The notes under the pieces were generated by a model. It was not told the origin of the DNA. It saw nothing but the letters and a program-made list of their open reading frames with translations, and ran no database searches. Positions 25,074-34,021 of a stretch of DNA of 40,202 nt are shown here, piece after piece. Position numbers and translations under genes: made by a program. Each line of letters opens with the position of its first letter. The first letter of the stretch is position 1. The stretch spans positions 1-40,202 of the forward strand of contig JASLMH010000019.1 in assembly GCA_030746635.1 (NCBI GenBank), read 5' to 3'. Source of the DNA: Alphaproteobacteria bacterium. Its GTDB lineage: Bacteria > Pseudomonadota > Alphaproteobacteria > GCA-2731375.

Positions 25074-26972
25074 ATGACCTCTCGCTATGACGACGTCTAC
25101 GCCGCTTGGCGTAACGATCCGCAGGCATTCTGGGCCGAGGCGGCCGAGGAAATCCATTGGACGCGGCGCTGGGACCGGGTGCTGGACAACGACCGGCCAC
25201 CCTTCTACCGCTGGTTCGCGGGTGCCGAGACCAACACCTGCTACAACGCCGTCGACCGGCACGTGGAGGCCGGCCGGGGCGAGCAGGCGGCGATCATCTA
25301 CGATTCGCCGGTGACCGACACCATCCGCTCGATCTCCTACAGCGACCTGCAGGCACAGGTGGCCCGCTGCGCCGGCATGCTGCGCGGCCTGGGCGTCGAG
25401 CGCGGCGATCGGGTGATCATCTACATGCCGATGATCCCGGAAAACGCCATCGCCATGCTGGCCTGCGCCCGCATCGGCGCGGTACATGGCGTGGTGTTCG
25501 GCGGCTTCGCCGCCAACGAGTTGGCCACCCGTATCGACGACGCCAAGCCGAAGGTCATCCTCTCGGCCTCCTGCGGCATCGAGCCGGGCCGGGTGGTCGC
25601 CTACAAGCCGCTGCTGGACGGCGCCATCGAGACGGCGAGCCACAAGCCGTCGGCCTGCGTGATCCTGCAACGGCCGATGGAGGCGGCGGAGCTGGCCGTC
25701 GGCCGCGATCACGACTGGGACGAGGCGATGGCGGCGGCGCAGCCGGCGGATTGGCTGCCGGTGGCGGCCACCGACCCGCTGTATATCCTTTACACCTCGG
25801 GCACCACCGGCATCCCCAAGGGCGTGGTACGCGACAACGGCGGCCACCTGGTGGCCCTGAAATGGTCGATGAAGAACATCTACGACGTCGATCCGGGGGA
25901 GGTCTGGTGGGCCGCCTCGGACATCGGCTGGGTGGTCGGCCATTCCTACATCGTCTATGCGCCGCTGTTCCACGGTGCCGCGTCGATCCTGTTCGAGGGC
26001 AAGCCGGTGGGCACCCCCGACGCCGGGGTGTTCTGGCGCGTCATCGAACAGCACAAATGCGCCGCCCTGTTCACCGCCCCGACCGCCTTCCGGGCGATCA
26101 AGAAGGAGGACCCCGACGGCGATCTGTTGCGCAAGTACGATCTGTCGAACTTCCGCACCCTGTTCCTGGCCGGCGAACGGGCCGATCCGGACACCATCCA
26201 ATGGGCCGAAGGGCAGCTCGACAAGCCGGTGATCGACCATTGGTGGCAGACCGAGACGGGCTGGCCGATCGCCGCCAACTGCGTCGGCCTGGGCGCCCTG
26301 CCGGTCAAGCATGGTTCGCCGACCAAGGCGGTGCCGGGCTATGACGTCCGCGTGGTGGACGATGGCTGCAACGAGGTGGCCCGCGGCGAGACCGGCGCCA
26401 TCGTCATCAAGCTGCCGATGCCGCCGGGCTGCCTGCCGACCCTGTGGCAGGCCGACGACCGCTATATCGAGTCCTACCTCGAGGAATTCCCCGGCTACTA
26501 CAAGACCGCCGATGCCGGCTTCCAGGACGAGGACGGCTACCTCTACATCATGTCCCGCACCGACGACATCATCAACGTCGCCGGCCACCGCCTGTCCACC
26601 GGCGGCATGGAGGAGGTTCTGGCCGGCCATCCCGACGTGGCGGAATGCGCCGTCGTCGGCGTCGCCGACCAGTTGAAGGGCCAGGTGCCGGTCGGCTTCG
26701 TGGTCCTCAAGGCCGGCGTCGACCGCGACCTTGGCACGATCTGCCAGGAACTGGTCGGCAAGGTACGGGGCGAGATCGGTCCGGTGGCTGCCTTCAAGAC
26801 CTGCACCGTGGTCGCCCGCCTGCCGAAGACCCGCTCGGGCAAGATCCTGCGCGGCACCATGGGGGCGATCGCCGACGGCGCCGAGTGGAAGATGCCGGCG
26901 ACCATCGACGACCCGGTGATACTGGACGAAATCGCCGAGGCCCTGCGCGGCGTGGGCTACGCCGGCGGCTGA
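25074..26972 (+). CDS. prpE: Propionyl-CoA synthetase (acyl-CoA synthetase family)
   Basis: A 632-residue AMP-forming acyl-CoA synthetase that activates propionate, or a related short acid, with ATP and CoA. The AMP-binding motif YTSGTTGIPKGVVRDNGGH (about 241-259) is typical of PrpE rather than Acs. WWQTETGWP, YYKTADAGF and the C-terminal lysine motif RLPKTRSGKILRGTM are all intact; that lysine is the usual site of control by acylation. No methylcitrate-cycle genes adjoin it. AAGGGAAG precedes the ATG. Confidence 0.93.
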   Translation: MTSRYDDVYAAWRNDPQAFWAEAAEEIHWTRRWDRVLDNDRPPFYRWFAGAETNTCYNAVDRHVEAGRGEQAAIIYDSPVTDTIRSISYSDLQAQVARCAGMLRGLGVERGDRVIIYMPMIPENAIAMLACARIGAVHGVVFGGFAANELATRIDDAKPKVILSASCGIEPGRVVAYKPLLDGAIETASHKPSACVILQRPMEAAELAVGRDHDWDEAMAAAQPADWLPVAATDPLYILYTSGTTGIPKGVVRDNGGHLVALKWSMKNIYDVDPGEVWWAASDIGWVVGHSYIVYAPLFHGAASILFEGKPVGTPDAGVFWRVIEQHKCAALFTAPTAFRAIKKEDPDGDLLRKYDLSNFRTLFLAGERADPDTIQWAEGQLDKPVIDHWWQTETGWPIAANCVGLGALPVKHGSPTKAVPGYDVRVVDDGCNEVARGETGAIVIKLPMPPGCLPTLWQADDRYIESYLEEFPGYYKTADAGFQDEDGYLYIMSRTDDIINVAGHRLSTGGMEEVLAGHPDVAECAVVGVADQLKGQVPVGFVVLKAGVDRDLGTICQELVGKVRGEIGPVAAFKTCTVVARLPKTRSGKILRGTMGAIADGAEWKMPATIDDPVILDEIAEALRGVGYAGG

Positions 26973-27047
26973 TCAAAAACAGCCTCGCCCTTGCCCTTTA
27001 CCGCCGAACTACTAAATTCGGCGGCAGGGGAAAATGGAGGCACCGTG

Positions 27048-27701
27048 ATGACCAAATTCGGCAACCTGGAACTGGCCGAGAGCCTGGCCGAGGAACGCCG
27101 GGCGGCGATGATCCGCCGGCCCAGCCGCGGCGAGGCCGAGGAGGCCGTGCGCACGCTGATCCGTTGGGCCGGCGACGACCCCGGGCGCGAGGGCCTGTCG
27201 GGCACGCCGGAGCGGCTGGTCCGGGCCTATGAGGAGTATTTCGCCGGTTACCACGACGATCCGGTGGAAATCCTGCAACGCACCTTCGAGGAGGTCGAGG
27301 GCTACGACGAGATGGTGGTGCTGCGGGACATCCGCTTCGAAAGCCATTGCGAACACCACCTGGCGCCGATCATCGGCCGCGTCCACGTCGCCTACCTGCC
27401 GGAGCATCGGGTGGTCGGCATCTCCAAGCTGGCCCGGGTGGTCGAGGTCTACGCCAGGCGCCTGCAAATCCAGGAGAAAATGACGGCGCAGATCGCCAAC
27501 ACCATCCAGCAGGTGCTGCAGCCCCAGGGCGTCGCCGTCGTCGTCGAGGCGGCGCACCAATGCATGACCACCCGCGGGGTGTACAAGCCGGGCACCGCCC
27601 TGGTGACCAGCCGCATGCTGGGCGAGTTCCGCGACAACCCCGCCACCCGCCGCGAGTTCCTGGCGATGATTCGCGCTCCGGCCGGCACCTTGGAAGAATA
27701 A
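27048..27701 (+). CDS. folE: GTP cyclohydrolase I
   Basis: A 217-residue enzyme making dihydroneopterin triphosphate from GTP, the first step of folate synthesis. The zinc ligands are seen as C101, H104 ([10 protein letters not shown]) and C172 (HQCMTTRGV). [14 protein letters not shown] and [11 protein letters not shown] are family landmarks. The start is the ATG seven bases after GGAGG; a GTG one codon upstream is possible, and a farther upstream in-frame start lacks a ribosome site. Folate supply would serve the C1 island, but the two are 24 kb apart. Confidence 0.95.
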   Translation: MTKFGNLELAESLAEERRAAMIRRPSRGEAEEAVRTLIRWAGDDPGREGLSGTPERLVRAYEEYFAGYHDDPVEILQRTFEEVEGYDEMVVLRDIRFESHCEHHLAPIIGRVHVAYLPEHRVVGISKLARVVEVYARRLQIQEKMTAQIANTIQQVLQPQGVAVVVEAAHQCMTTRGVYKPGTALVTSRMLGEFRDNPATRREFLAMIRAPAGTLEE

Positions 27702-27708
27702 CCGGGCG

Positions 27709-28626
27709 ATGGCGGCCGGCGCGCCGACCAAGAAAGCCAACGCCGGCCCGATCCTTCTGGTTCTGCCCTGCATATTCTGGGGCCTGCATTGGCCGATGGT
27801 GGCCATCGGCCTGACCGAACTGGACGCCTGGACGTTGCGAGCCCTGGCCATCGTACCCGCCGGGGTGCTGCTGCTGGGCTTTTTGTGGCTCAGCGGCCAG
27901 AGCCTGGCGGTGCCGCGCCGCCTGATCGGGCCGCTGCTGCTGGCCGGGGTCTTGAACATCGCGATATTCCAGGTCGCCCTGGCCTTCGGCATTCAGTTCA
28001 TGAACACCGGCCGGGCGGTGATCGTGGTCTACACCATGCCCCTGTGGACCGCCCTGTTCGGCGTCTGGTTCCTGGGCGAGAAGCTGACCAGGACGCGCAT
28101 CGCCGCCCTGTCGCTGGGCATGTGCGGCTTGGGGGTGTTGCTTTCCCAGGATCTGTCCGCCATGGCCAACGCGCCGCTTGGCATCGCCCTGTGCCTGCTG
28201 GCGGCGGCGGCGTTCGGCGGCGGCACCGTGGCCGTGCGCAGCCAGGACTGGCGGATCCCCTCCGCCCTGATCGCCGGCTGGCAATTGATATTGGGCGGCA
28301 TCCCGGTGCTGGCGGGCGCCCTGCTGGCCGCACCGGTGGTCGACTGGCCGTCGATCAGCCTGAAGGTCTGGCTGACCGTCGTCTATGCCCTGCTGCTGTC
28401 CCAACTGGTGCCCTATATCCTGTGGTTCCGTGGGGTGCAGCTTTACCCCGCCGTGATGTCCGGCCTGGCCACCCTGTCGATCCCGATCATCGGCGTGCTC
28501 TCCGGCGCCCTGATCATGGATGACCCGCTGGGCTGGCGCGAACTGCTGGCCCTCGGCATCGTCTGCGGCGCCCTGCTGCTGGTGGTGCTGGAACCGGGTG
28601 GGTCGGCTCAGACCAAGTTGCAATAG
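27709..28626 (+). CDS. EamA/DMT-superfamily transporter
   Basis: A 305-residue inner-membrane protein with about ten helices in two EamA repeats (about 10-140 and 155-295). Features include PCIFWGLHWPMVAIGL, the amphipathic FMNTGRAVIVVYTMPLWTA region and the end-of-repeat GWRELLALGIVCGALLLVV. It starts seven bases after folE, so it is probably co-transcribed. Family members export amino acids or metabolites; the substrate is unknown. Confidence 0.9.
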   Translation: MAAGAPTKKANAGPILLVLPCIFWGLHWPMVAIGLTELDAWTLRALAIVPAGVLLLGFLWLSGQSLAVPRRLIGPLLLAGVLNIAIFQVALAFGIQFMNTGRAVIVVYTMPLWTALFGVWFLGEKLTRTRIAALSLGMCGLGVLLSQDLSAMANAPLGIALCLLAAAAFGGGTVAVRSQDWRIPSALIAGWQLILGGIPVLAGALLAAPVVDWPSISLKVWLTVVYALLLSQLVPYILWFRGVQLYPAVMSGLATLSIPIIGVLSGALIMDDPLGWRELLALGIVCGALLLVVLEPGGSAQTKLQ

Positions 28627-28643
28627 ACATTGCTTGTCCCATT

Positions 28644-28753
28644 CATCCTTCGAGACGAGCCTGCGGCTCTCCTCAGGATGAGGAAAGTTGTGTATTTTCA
28701 ATAAGTTACCCTCATGCTGAGGAGGGCGCGCAACGCCCGTCTCGAAGCATGTC
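28644..28753. repeat. Intergenic repeat family B (two facing hairpins)
   Basis: CATCCTTCGAGACG at the left end is mirrored by CGTCTCGAAGCATG at the right. Two inner hairpin halves (CTCCTCAGGATGAGG and CCTCATGCTGAGGAGG) flank an AT-rich middle. This type of element is widespread between genes in alphaproteobacteria. It sits between convergent genes and may act as a two-way terminator. Confidence 0.78.
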
Positions 28754-28781
28754 GATAGGTCAGTCTTTCTGCAATTTGGTA

Positions 28782-29804
28782 TCAGACGGTCACCGAGCGC
28801 CCCTCGGCGGCGGAGCGATAGACCGCTTCCTCGATCTCCAGGTTGCGCAGGTAATCGCGGCCGGTGTTTTCCAAGGGCGCGCCGTGGCGCAGATGAGCCA
28901 GGACGTGGGCCTGCAGGGCATGCACGCAGTCGCCGGCGAAACCGCCGTCGGACCAATCGTAGGCGTGGGCCGCTTCCGCTTCGCCATGGGGCTTCCACCA
29001 AAGGCGGCCGCCGCCGTCCAGGCGCAGCACGCCCCTTGCCCCCTCCAGCCACATCTCGCCCATGGTCCGGCGCGTATTGTCTGAGACGTGGTCGTTCAGG
29101 CGGTTGCCGTCGAACAGGCCGGCGGCGCCGGATTGGAACTCGAACAGGATGTGGCCGGCATCCTCGCCGGCGATGGCCGGGTTCAGCCGCCGCAGCCGCG
29201 CCGTCACCGCGCCGACCTCGCCCATCAGGTAGCGGAAGGTGTCGATGAAGTGGATCGCCGTTTCGTGCACCAGGAACCGCGGCATCGCCTGGAAATACGG
29301 CTGCCGGTCCAGATAGGCCGCCGGCCCCTGGCCGTCGCCGGGCCGCAGGCGGAAGGCGATGCCGTGCAGCTGGCCCAGCCGGCCGTCGTCCAGCAGCCGG
29401 CGGATCTCCCGATACCAGGGCTGAAAGCGGAAATTCTCGTGCACCACCAACAGGCTGCCCGCCGCCTCGGCCGCTTCGACCACCGCCACCGCCTCGGCAT
29501 GGGTCGGCGCCAGGGGCTTCTGGCAGATCGCCGGCAGGCCCCGCCCGGCGGCCTCGGCCACCAGCTCCAGATGGCTGGCCGGCGGGGTGGCGATATCGAC
29601 CAGGTCGGGGGCCACGGCGTCCAGCATCTTGCCCGCCTCCTCGAAGGCCGGGATGCCGTAATCGGCCGCCGCCTCGACCGCCTTGCCCGGTGCCCGATCG
29701 GCGATGCCGACCAGCTCGGCGCCGTCCAAGCGCTGCCAACCCTGGTGCTGGAAGCGGGCGAAATAGCCGGCACCAATCACGGCGATGCGCAATGGATCGG
29801 CCAT
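28782..29804 (-). CDS. Gfo/Idh/MocA-family oxidoreductase
   Basis: A 340-residue NAD(P)-dependent oxidoreductase, usually acting on sugars or cyclitols. The N-terminal Rossmann motif is VIGAGYFARFQHQGW. DLVDIATPPASHLE and the catalytic-region motif EKP-like CQKPLAPTHAEA follow; the Lys of QKPLAP is kept. The C-terminal domain has HETAIHFIDTFRYLMGE. AGGAGAGG precedes the ATG and overlaps the stop of the upstream dehydrogenase gene, so translation is coupled. Third gene of a lactonase/dehydrogenase/oxidoreductase operon. Confidence 0.91.
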   Translation of the reverse strand: MADPLRIAVIGAGYFARFQHQGWQRLDGAELVGIADRAPGKAVEAAADYGIPAFEEAGKMLDAVAPDLVDIATPPASHLELVAEAAGRGLPAICQKPLAPTHAEAVAVVEAAEAAGSLLVVHENFRFQPWYREIRRLLDDGRLGQLHGIAFRLRPGDGQGPAAYLDRQPYFQAMPRFLVHETAIHFIDTFRYLMGEVGAVTARLRRLNPAIAGEDAGHILFEFQSGAAGLFDGNRLNDHVSDNTRRTMGEMWLEGARGVLRLDGGGRLWWKPHGEAEAAHAYDWSDGGFAGDCVHALQAHVLAHLRHGAPLENTGRDYLRNLEIEEAVYRSAAEGRSVTV

Positions 29805-29814
29805 GCACCCTCTC

Positions 29815-30909
29815 CTAACCGTTGATCAGCTCTATCACCGCCTTGCTCACCGCCGCCGTGCCGTCGCTACCGCCGGCGTCGTAGGTCCTGACGCGGCCCT
29901 TGGCGATGGCCTCGACCATGGCCTCGTCGATCAATTGCGCCGCCTCGATGCAGGCGGCGATGTCGTGGCGATGGCCCAGCCAGTCCAGCATCATCGCCGC
30001 CGACTGGATCATCGCCGTCGGATTGGCCTTGCCCTGGCCGGCGATGTCGGGCGCGGTGCCGTGGGCCGGCTGGAACACCGCGTTGTCGTCGCCGATATCG
30101 CCCGACGGCGCGAAACCCATGCCGCCGACCAGCCCGGCCGCCAGGTCCGAGAGGATGTCGCCGAACATGTTCTCGGTCACCAGCACGTCGAACTCCCACG
30201 GCCGGCGCACGAAATCCAGGGCGGCGGCGTCGACGTACAGCCGCTCCGTCGCCACCTCGGGGTGGGCGGCCGCCCGTTCGTCGAACACCTTCCGGAAGAA
30301 CGCCATCGAGGCAAAAATATTCGCCTTGTCGATCAGGGTGACCTTGCCGGCACTACCACCGGCCCGGCGCCGGGCCGCCAGTTGGAAGGCGAAATCGAAC
30401 AGCTTCTCCGAGGTCGGCCGGGTGATCACCATGGTATCGCGGGCTTCCCTATCGTCGATCACCTGGCCCTTGCCGCGGGCGGCGAACAGGCCCTCGGTGC
30501 TTTCCCGGATCAGCACGAAATCGATCCCGGCGGCCCGCGGGTCGGCCAGCGCCAGCGGCCCGCCCGGCAGCGCCTTGACCGGACGGACGCCGGCATAGAG
30601 GCCGAAGTGGAAGCGCAGATCGACCTGCGGAGCGATCTCGGTACCGTCGGGGTAGCGCACGTCCGGCAGGCCGCAGGCGCCCAGCAGGATGGCATCGGCC
30701 GCCTCGGCCGCCCGCAGGGTCTCCTCCGTCATCGCCGTGCCGATCTCGCGGTACAAATTGGCGCCGGCATCATGGCTGTCGTTGACCAGGCGGAAGCCGC
30801 CGACTTTGGCCTGGGCGGCGGCCAGCACCTCCTGGGCCGCCGCCATGACCTCGACGCCGATGCCGTCCCCCGGCAGCACGGCGATGCGGAACTCCTTGAC
30901 GTTGTTCAC
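29815..30909 (-). CDS. Isocitrate/isopropylmalate dehydrogenase-family enzyme
   Basis: A 364-residue NAD(P)-dependent beta-hydroxyacid oxidative decarboxylase. AVLPGDGIGVEV near the N-terminus, the arginines of FGLYAGVRPVK and VLIRESTEGLF, the Lys of LIDKANIF, the Asp cluster of NMFGDILSDLAAGL, and PAHGTAPDIAGQGKANP are in order. Several motifs differ from LeuB, and no leuC/leuD adjoins. A role on tartrate, homoisocitrate or a sugar acid is therefore likelier. The GTG start overlaps the upstream stop as GTGA; an upstream in-frame TTG is less good. Confidence 0.88.
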   Translation of the reverse strand: MNNVKEFRIAVLPGDGIGVEVMAAAQEVLAAAQAKVGGFRLVNDSHDAGANLYREIGTAMTEETLRAAEAADAILLGACGLPDVRYPDGTEIAPQVDLRFHFGLYAGVRPVKALPGGPLALADPRAAGIDFVLIRESTEGLFAARGKGQVIDDREARDTMVITRPTSEKLFDFAFQLAARRRAGGSAGKVTLIDKANIFASMAFFRKVFDERAAAHPEVATERLYVDAAALDFVRRPWEFDVLVTENMFGDILSDLAAGLVGGMGFAPSGDIGDDNAVFQPAHGTAPDIAGQGKANPTAMIQSAAMMLDWLGHRHDIAACIEAAQLIDEAMVEAIAKGRVRTYDAGGSDGTAAVSKAVIELING

Positions 30910-31889
30910 AGGCGAACTCCCCAATGTGACGGCGCGAAACCGGCGACCGGGCTGGTGAAGGTATAGATGCGGTCGTCCAGCAGGTTGCCCAGATAGGCGG
31001 TCCGCCGATCGCGGCCGCCGAAGGCGATGGAAGAGATACTCTTCATAACCTCGGTCTCGATCGAGTCAAGGTGCTCGCGGCCCATCTCGCCGGCCTGGAA
31101 GGCCCGTTCCACCACCGCCAGCTGCTCAGGGTCGTTTTCCTCCAGCACCACGGTCTGGCGGCCGTCGGCTTCGACCCGCACCACCCGGTTGGAAACCACC
31201 GAGGTCATCCAGAAGGCGCCCTCTTCGTCGAAGGCCAGGCCGTCGGGGAAGGTGCCGGGGCCGTATTCGACGAAGGTCTGGCGCGGCCCCAGATCGCCGC
31301 TCGCGGCGATGCCATAGCGCGAGGTGCGGCGCGCCATGGTCTCGTTGACGTAGAGCCATTCACCGCTGGGATCGACGATGGCCTCGTTGGTGTAGCCCAC
31401 CCCGTCGGCGACGATGCGGGCGCCGCGCCTATCGGCCAGCACGATGAAGCCGTCGGCCACGTCGGCGCGATAGGCCAGGGCCCGCGGCTCATGGCGGGTG
31501 GAGACGGTGATCCATACCCGCTCGGCATGGTCGACGCCGACGAAGTTGCTCGGCGGCAGGCGTTGGCCGTCGACTTCGGTCAGGAACGGGCTGAGGTCGC
31601 CCGAAGGGCTCAGCCGCCAGGCACCGCCGCCCTCGCCGTGCAGATCGGCGAGCAGGAAATCCCCCTGACGGGTCAGGGCGTAACCATTGGTCGCCACCGG
31701 CGGGCCGCCGGCCCGCTGGCCCAGGATGTCGCGGCGTGGTCGCCCCGGCGCCAGCACGCTGACGCCGCCACCCCCGTGCGAGGTGATCACCGTGCCGTCG
31801 GCCAGGCAGAGCACGCACTCCGGCCGCGTCAGGCCCTCGCCGATAAAGCTCAGGTCACCGGGTTCGAGATGGAAATCGCCGTCACTCAC
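30906..31889 (-). CDS. SMP-30/gluconolactonase-family protein (first copy)
   Basis: A 327-residue six-bladed beta-propeller, probably a sugar lactonase. The metal-ligand regions are RPECVLCLADG (Glu, about 18-28), NFVGVDHAERVWI, VGYTNEAIVDPSGEWLYVNE (Asn) and FPDGLAFDEEGAFWM (Asp). It is longer than the second copy in this window and belongs to a different subgroup. GTG start. First gene of a three-gene operon whose other members are two dehydrogenases; divergent from an MFS transporter 115 bases away that may import the substrate. Confidence 0.87.
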   Translation of the reverse strand: MSDGDFHLEPGDLSFIGEGLTRPECVLCLADGTVITSHGGGGVSVLAPGRPRRDILGQRAGGPPVATNGYALTRQGDFLLADLHGEGGGAWRLSPSGDLSPFLTEVDGQRLPPSNFVGVDHAERVWITVSTRHEPRALAYRADVADGFIVLADRRGARIVADGVGYTNEAIVDPSGEWLYVNETMARRTSRYGIAASGDLGPRQTFVEYGPGTFPDGLAFDEEGAFWMTSVVSNRVVRVEADGRQTVVLEENDPEQLAVVERAFQAGEMGREHLDSIETEVMKSISSIAFGGRDRRTAYLGNLLDDRIYTFTSPVAGFAPSHWGVRL

Positions 31890-32004
31890 CTGCCGTCCTC
31901 CCTGTTACCTTCCGACATTATAGCGGGCCGGCTTGACCGGCCCAGGGTGGCACAGCCAAGATCGTGACCCGACCGACCCATTGGCGTTCCCCCGACCAAG
32001 CCGT

Positions 32005-33183
32005 ATGCCCCTGTACTTTTGGCCGCTTGCCGGCACCCTGTTGATGCAGACCGTGACCTCGGTGATGTTCCTCACCGTGCCGGTGCTAGCGCCGGCCCTG
32101 GCGGCAGACGTCGGCTTCGATCCCAGCCGCATCGGCATCTACACCGCCCTGCTGTTCGCCGGCGCCATGCCGGTATCGCTGGTGATGGGCAGTCTGGCCG
32201 GCCGTTTCGGGCCTTTGCGGGTGATGCAGATCGGTATCCTGGTGTCCTGCCTGGGCCTGTTGTTCAGCATGGCCGGCGCCCTGCCGGTGGTGCTCACCTG
32301 CGCCGTGCTGGTCGGCATGGGCTATGGCCCCAACACCCCGGGCGCGGCCCATATGCTGGCCCGGGTCACCAGCCCCCGGGAGCGGCCCCTGGTGTTCTCC
32401 ATCAAACAGAGCGGCGCGCCCCTGGGCGGCTTCCTGGCCGGCCTGCTGGTGCCCTGGGTGGTGGTCGGCGCCGGCTGGCGCGAGGCGCTGGTGGTCTCCG
32501 CCGTCATCGGCCTCCTGACGGTGCTGGCGGTGCAGCCTCTGCGGGCCCAGGCCGACGACGAACGGCGGCCGGACCGGTCGATCTCGGTCCAGGGCAGTTG
32601 GACGCAGTTGCGGATGCTGTTCGCCGACAGCGATCTACGGCGGCTGACCCTGGCCTCGTTCACCTATTCGTCCGTGCAGGCGTGCCTGTTCACTTTCCTG
32701 GTTACCTACCTCGTCGAGCGGGTCGGCCTGTCGCTGGTCAGCGCCGGCCTGGCCTATTCCTGCATGCACATCGTCGGGGTGGTGGCGCGCATCTCCTGGG
32801 GCTGGCTGGCCGACCGGCTGGTGCCGGCGCGGCTGGTGCTGGCGGGCCTGGGCGCGGCCAGCGCCCTATCCGTGCTGCTGGTCGCCTGGTTCACGCCGGC
32901 GTGGCCGTTCTGGGCCATGGCGGCGGTGGCCGGCGCCGCCGGCGCCACCGCCTCGGGCTGGAACGGCGTCTTCCTGGCCGAGATCGCCCGGGTGGCGCCG
33001 CCCGATCAGATCAGCGCCGCCACCGGCGGTACGGTGTTCTTCACCTATTTCGGCCTGGTGGTCGGCCCGACGGTGTTCTCCGCCGTGGTGGCGTTCGCCG
33101 GTTACGACGGGGCCTTCTACCTGATGGCCGGCCTGGTGCTGCTGGCCGGCCTGTCGATCCTGCCGCGCCGTGCCAAGGGCTAG
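32005..33183 (+). CDS. MFS transporter
   Basis: A 392-residue major-facilitator protein with twelve predicted helices. The loop-2 motif is GSLAGRFGPLRVMQ, and the helix-4 to 5 region is GYGPNTPGAAHMLARVTSPRERP, with FSIKQSGAPLGGFLAG following. The repeat motif in the second half is GWLADRLVPARL. The ATG at 32005 is used; a TTG 72 bases upstream would add a polar leader and is rejected. It is divergent from the lactonase operon, so uptake of that pathway's substrate is a fair guess. Confidence 0.9.
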   Translation: MPLYFWPLAGTLLMQTVTSVMFLTVPVLAPALAADVGFDPSRIGIYTALLFAGAMPVSLVMGSLAGRFGPLRVMQIGILVSCLGLLFSMAGALPVVLTCAVLVGMGYGPNTPGAAHMLARVTSPRERPLVFSIKQSGAPLGGFLAGLLVPWVVVGAGWREALVVSAVIGLLTVLAVQPLRAQADDERRPDRSISVQGSWTQLRMLFADSDLRRLTLASFTYSSVQACLFTFLVTYLVERVGLSLVSAGLAYSCMHIVGVVARISWGWLADRLVPARLVLAGLGAASALSVLLVAWFTPAWPFWAMAAVAGAAGATASGWNGVFLAEIARVAPPDQISAATGGTVFFTYFGLVVGPTVFSAVVAFAGYDGAFYLMAGLVLLAGLSILPRRAKG

Positions 33184-33212
33184 CGCGTGTCGGGTTTGGT
33201 TGGAGTCACCGG

Positions 33213-33284
33213 GCCACCCACTCCCCCGTCCCAACCACCCATAGATGGTACCCTCGGGGTGGTTGGGACGGGGGAGTGGGTGGC
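33213..33284. repeat. Perfect 28-base inverted repeat (strong hairpin)
   Basis: Arms 33213-33240 and 33257-33284 are fully complementary over 28 bases, with a 16-base loop holding GGTACC. It lies about 30 bases after the MFS stop and 94 bases before the DUF4170 start. No U-run follows, so it is not a standard intrinsic terminator. A miniature mobile element or an mRNA-stabilising hairpin is possible. Confidence 0.9.
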
Positions 33285-33377
33285 TTGGATTGCGCGCGAC
33301 ATGCGGTAGCGCCGGGCCGTTCACCTTTCGGCAAGTAATTTGCGATAACCCATGGGTTCATCGATTTGCGAGGCAGG

Positions 33378-33599
33378 ATGTCCCTGGATCACGATTTCGA
33401 AGCGCGGCAGCAGGCCATGTATCTGGTCATGGGCGGTCAGGTGGCCGACCCGGCCGGCACCGAGTTCACCGACCTGACCGACCTGGATATTCGCGGCGTC
33501 TTCCCCAGCTACGACGAGGCCCTCACCACCTGGCGCGGCGCGGCCCAGGAAACCGTCGATCAGGCCTTCGTCAAATACATGATCGTCCGCCTGCGCTAG
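33378..33599 (+). CDS. DUF4170 domain-containing small protein
   Basis: A 73-residue acidic protein of unknown function (DUF4170, largely confined to alphaproteobacteria). YLVMGGQVADP, the central VFPSYDEALTTWRGAAQETVDQA and a KYMIVRL end are its recognisable parts. The ATG at 33378 is preferred to an in-frame TTG 12 bases upstream. It converges with the VOC gene, with only four bases between. Confidence 0.88.
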   Translation: MSLDHDFEARQQAMYLVMGGQVADPAGTEFTDLTDLDIRGVFPSYDEALTTWRGAAQETVDQAFVKYMIVRLR

Positions 33600-33603
33600 C
33601 CGG

Positions 33604-34011
33604 TTACTCCACGGCCATGAAGTAGGCCGCCAATGCCGGCGGCGCCAGGTCGGCATCGGCCTGAAACAGTTCCAGCAGCACGTTGTCCGGCGCGGCGCAC
33701 ATGATGTAGCGCCACTGGCCGAACTCGCGGATCCCGCCGCGGAAGGCCGCGCCCTTGGCCGTCATCGCCGCCATCAGCGCCGGCAAATCGTCGCAGTGGA
33801 TGCCCAGGTGATGCACCGCGCCGCGGCCTTCATCCCGGGGCGGCTGGTCGTAGATGTGCAGCCGGCCCTCGCCGACCCGCATGAAGACGTTGCGGGTACC
33901 GCCGAAGTCGCCGTCGTACACCACCTCGCCGCCCAGCATCTCCCGCCACCAGGTGATCGTGGCGGCGATGTCGCGGGCGAAGATGTGGGCATGGTGCAGG
34001 CTCGCTGTCAT
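33604..34011 (-). CDS. VOC-superfamily (glyoxalase/dioxygenase fold) protein
   Basis: A 135-residue protein with paired beta-alpha-beta-beta-beta modules. HHAHIFARDIAATITWWREMLGG opens the fold with a likely metal His. GAVHHLGIHCDD in the middle and NVLLELFQ near the end supply further His and Glu ligands. It could be an isomerase, lyase or dioxygenase. It begins ten bases after the second SMP-30 gene and is probably co-transcribed with it. Confidence 0.88.
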   Translation of the reverse strand: MTASLHHAHIFARDIAATITWWREMLGGEVVYDGDFGGTRNVFMRVGEGRLHIYDQPPRDEGRGAVHHLGIHCDDLPALMAAMTAKGAAFRGGIREFGQWRYIMCAAPDNVLLELFQADADLAPPALAAYFMAVE

Positions 34012-34021
34012 ATGCCGGTCA

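Noticed and set aside
24324..26630. Open minus-strand frame running upstream of typA for over 760 codons
   Set aside because: It is antisense to prpE and the thioesterase gene, has no recognisable domain, and TypA homologues begin at the ATG at 24323.
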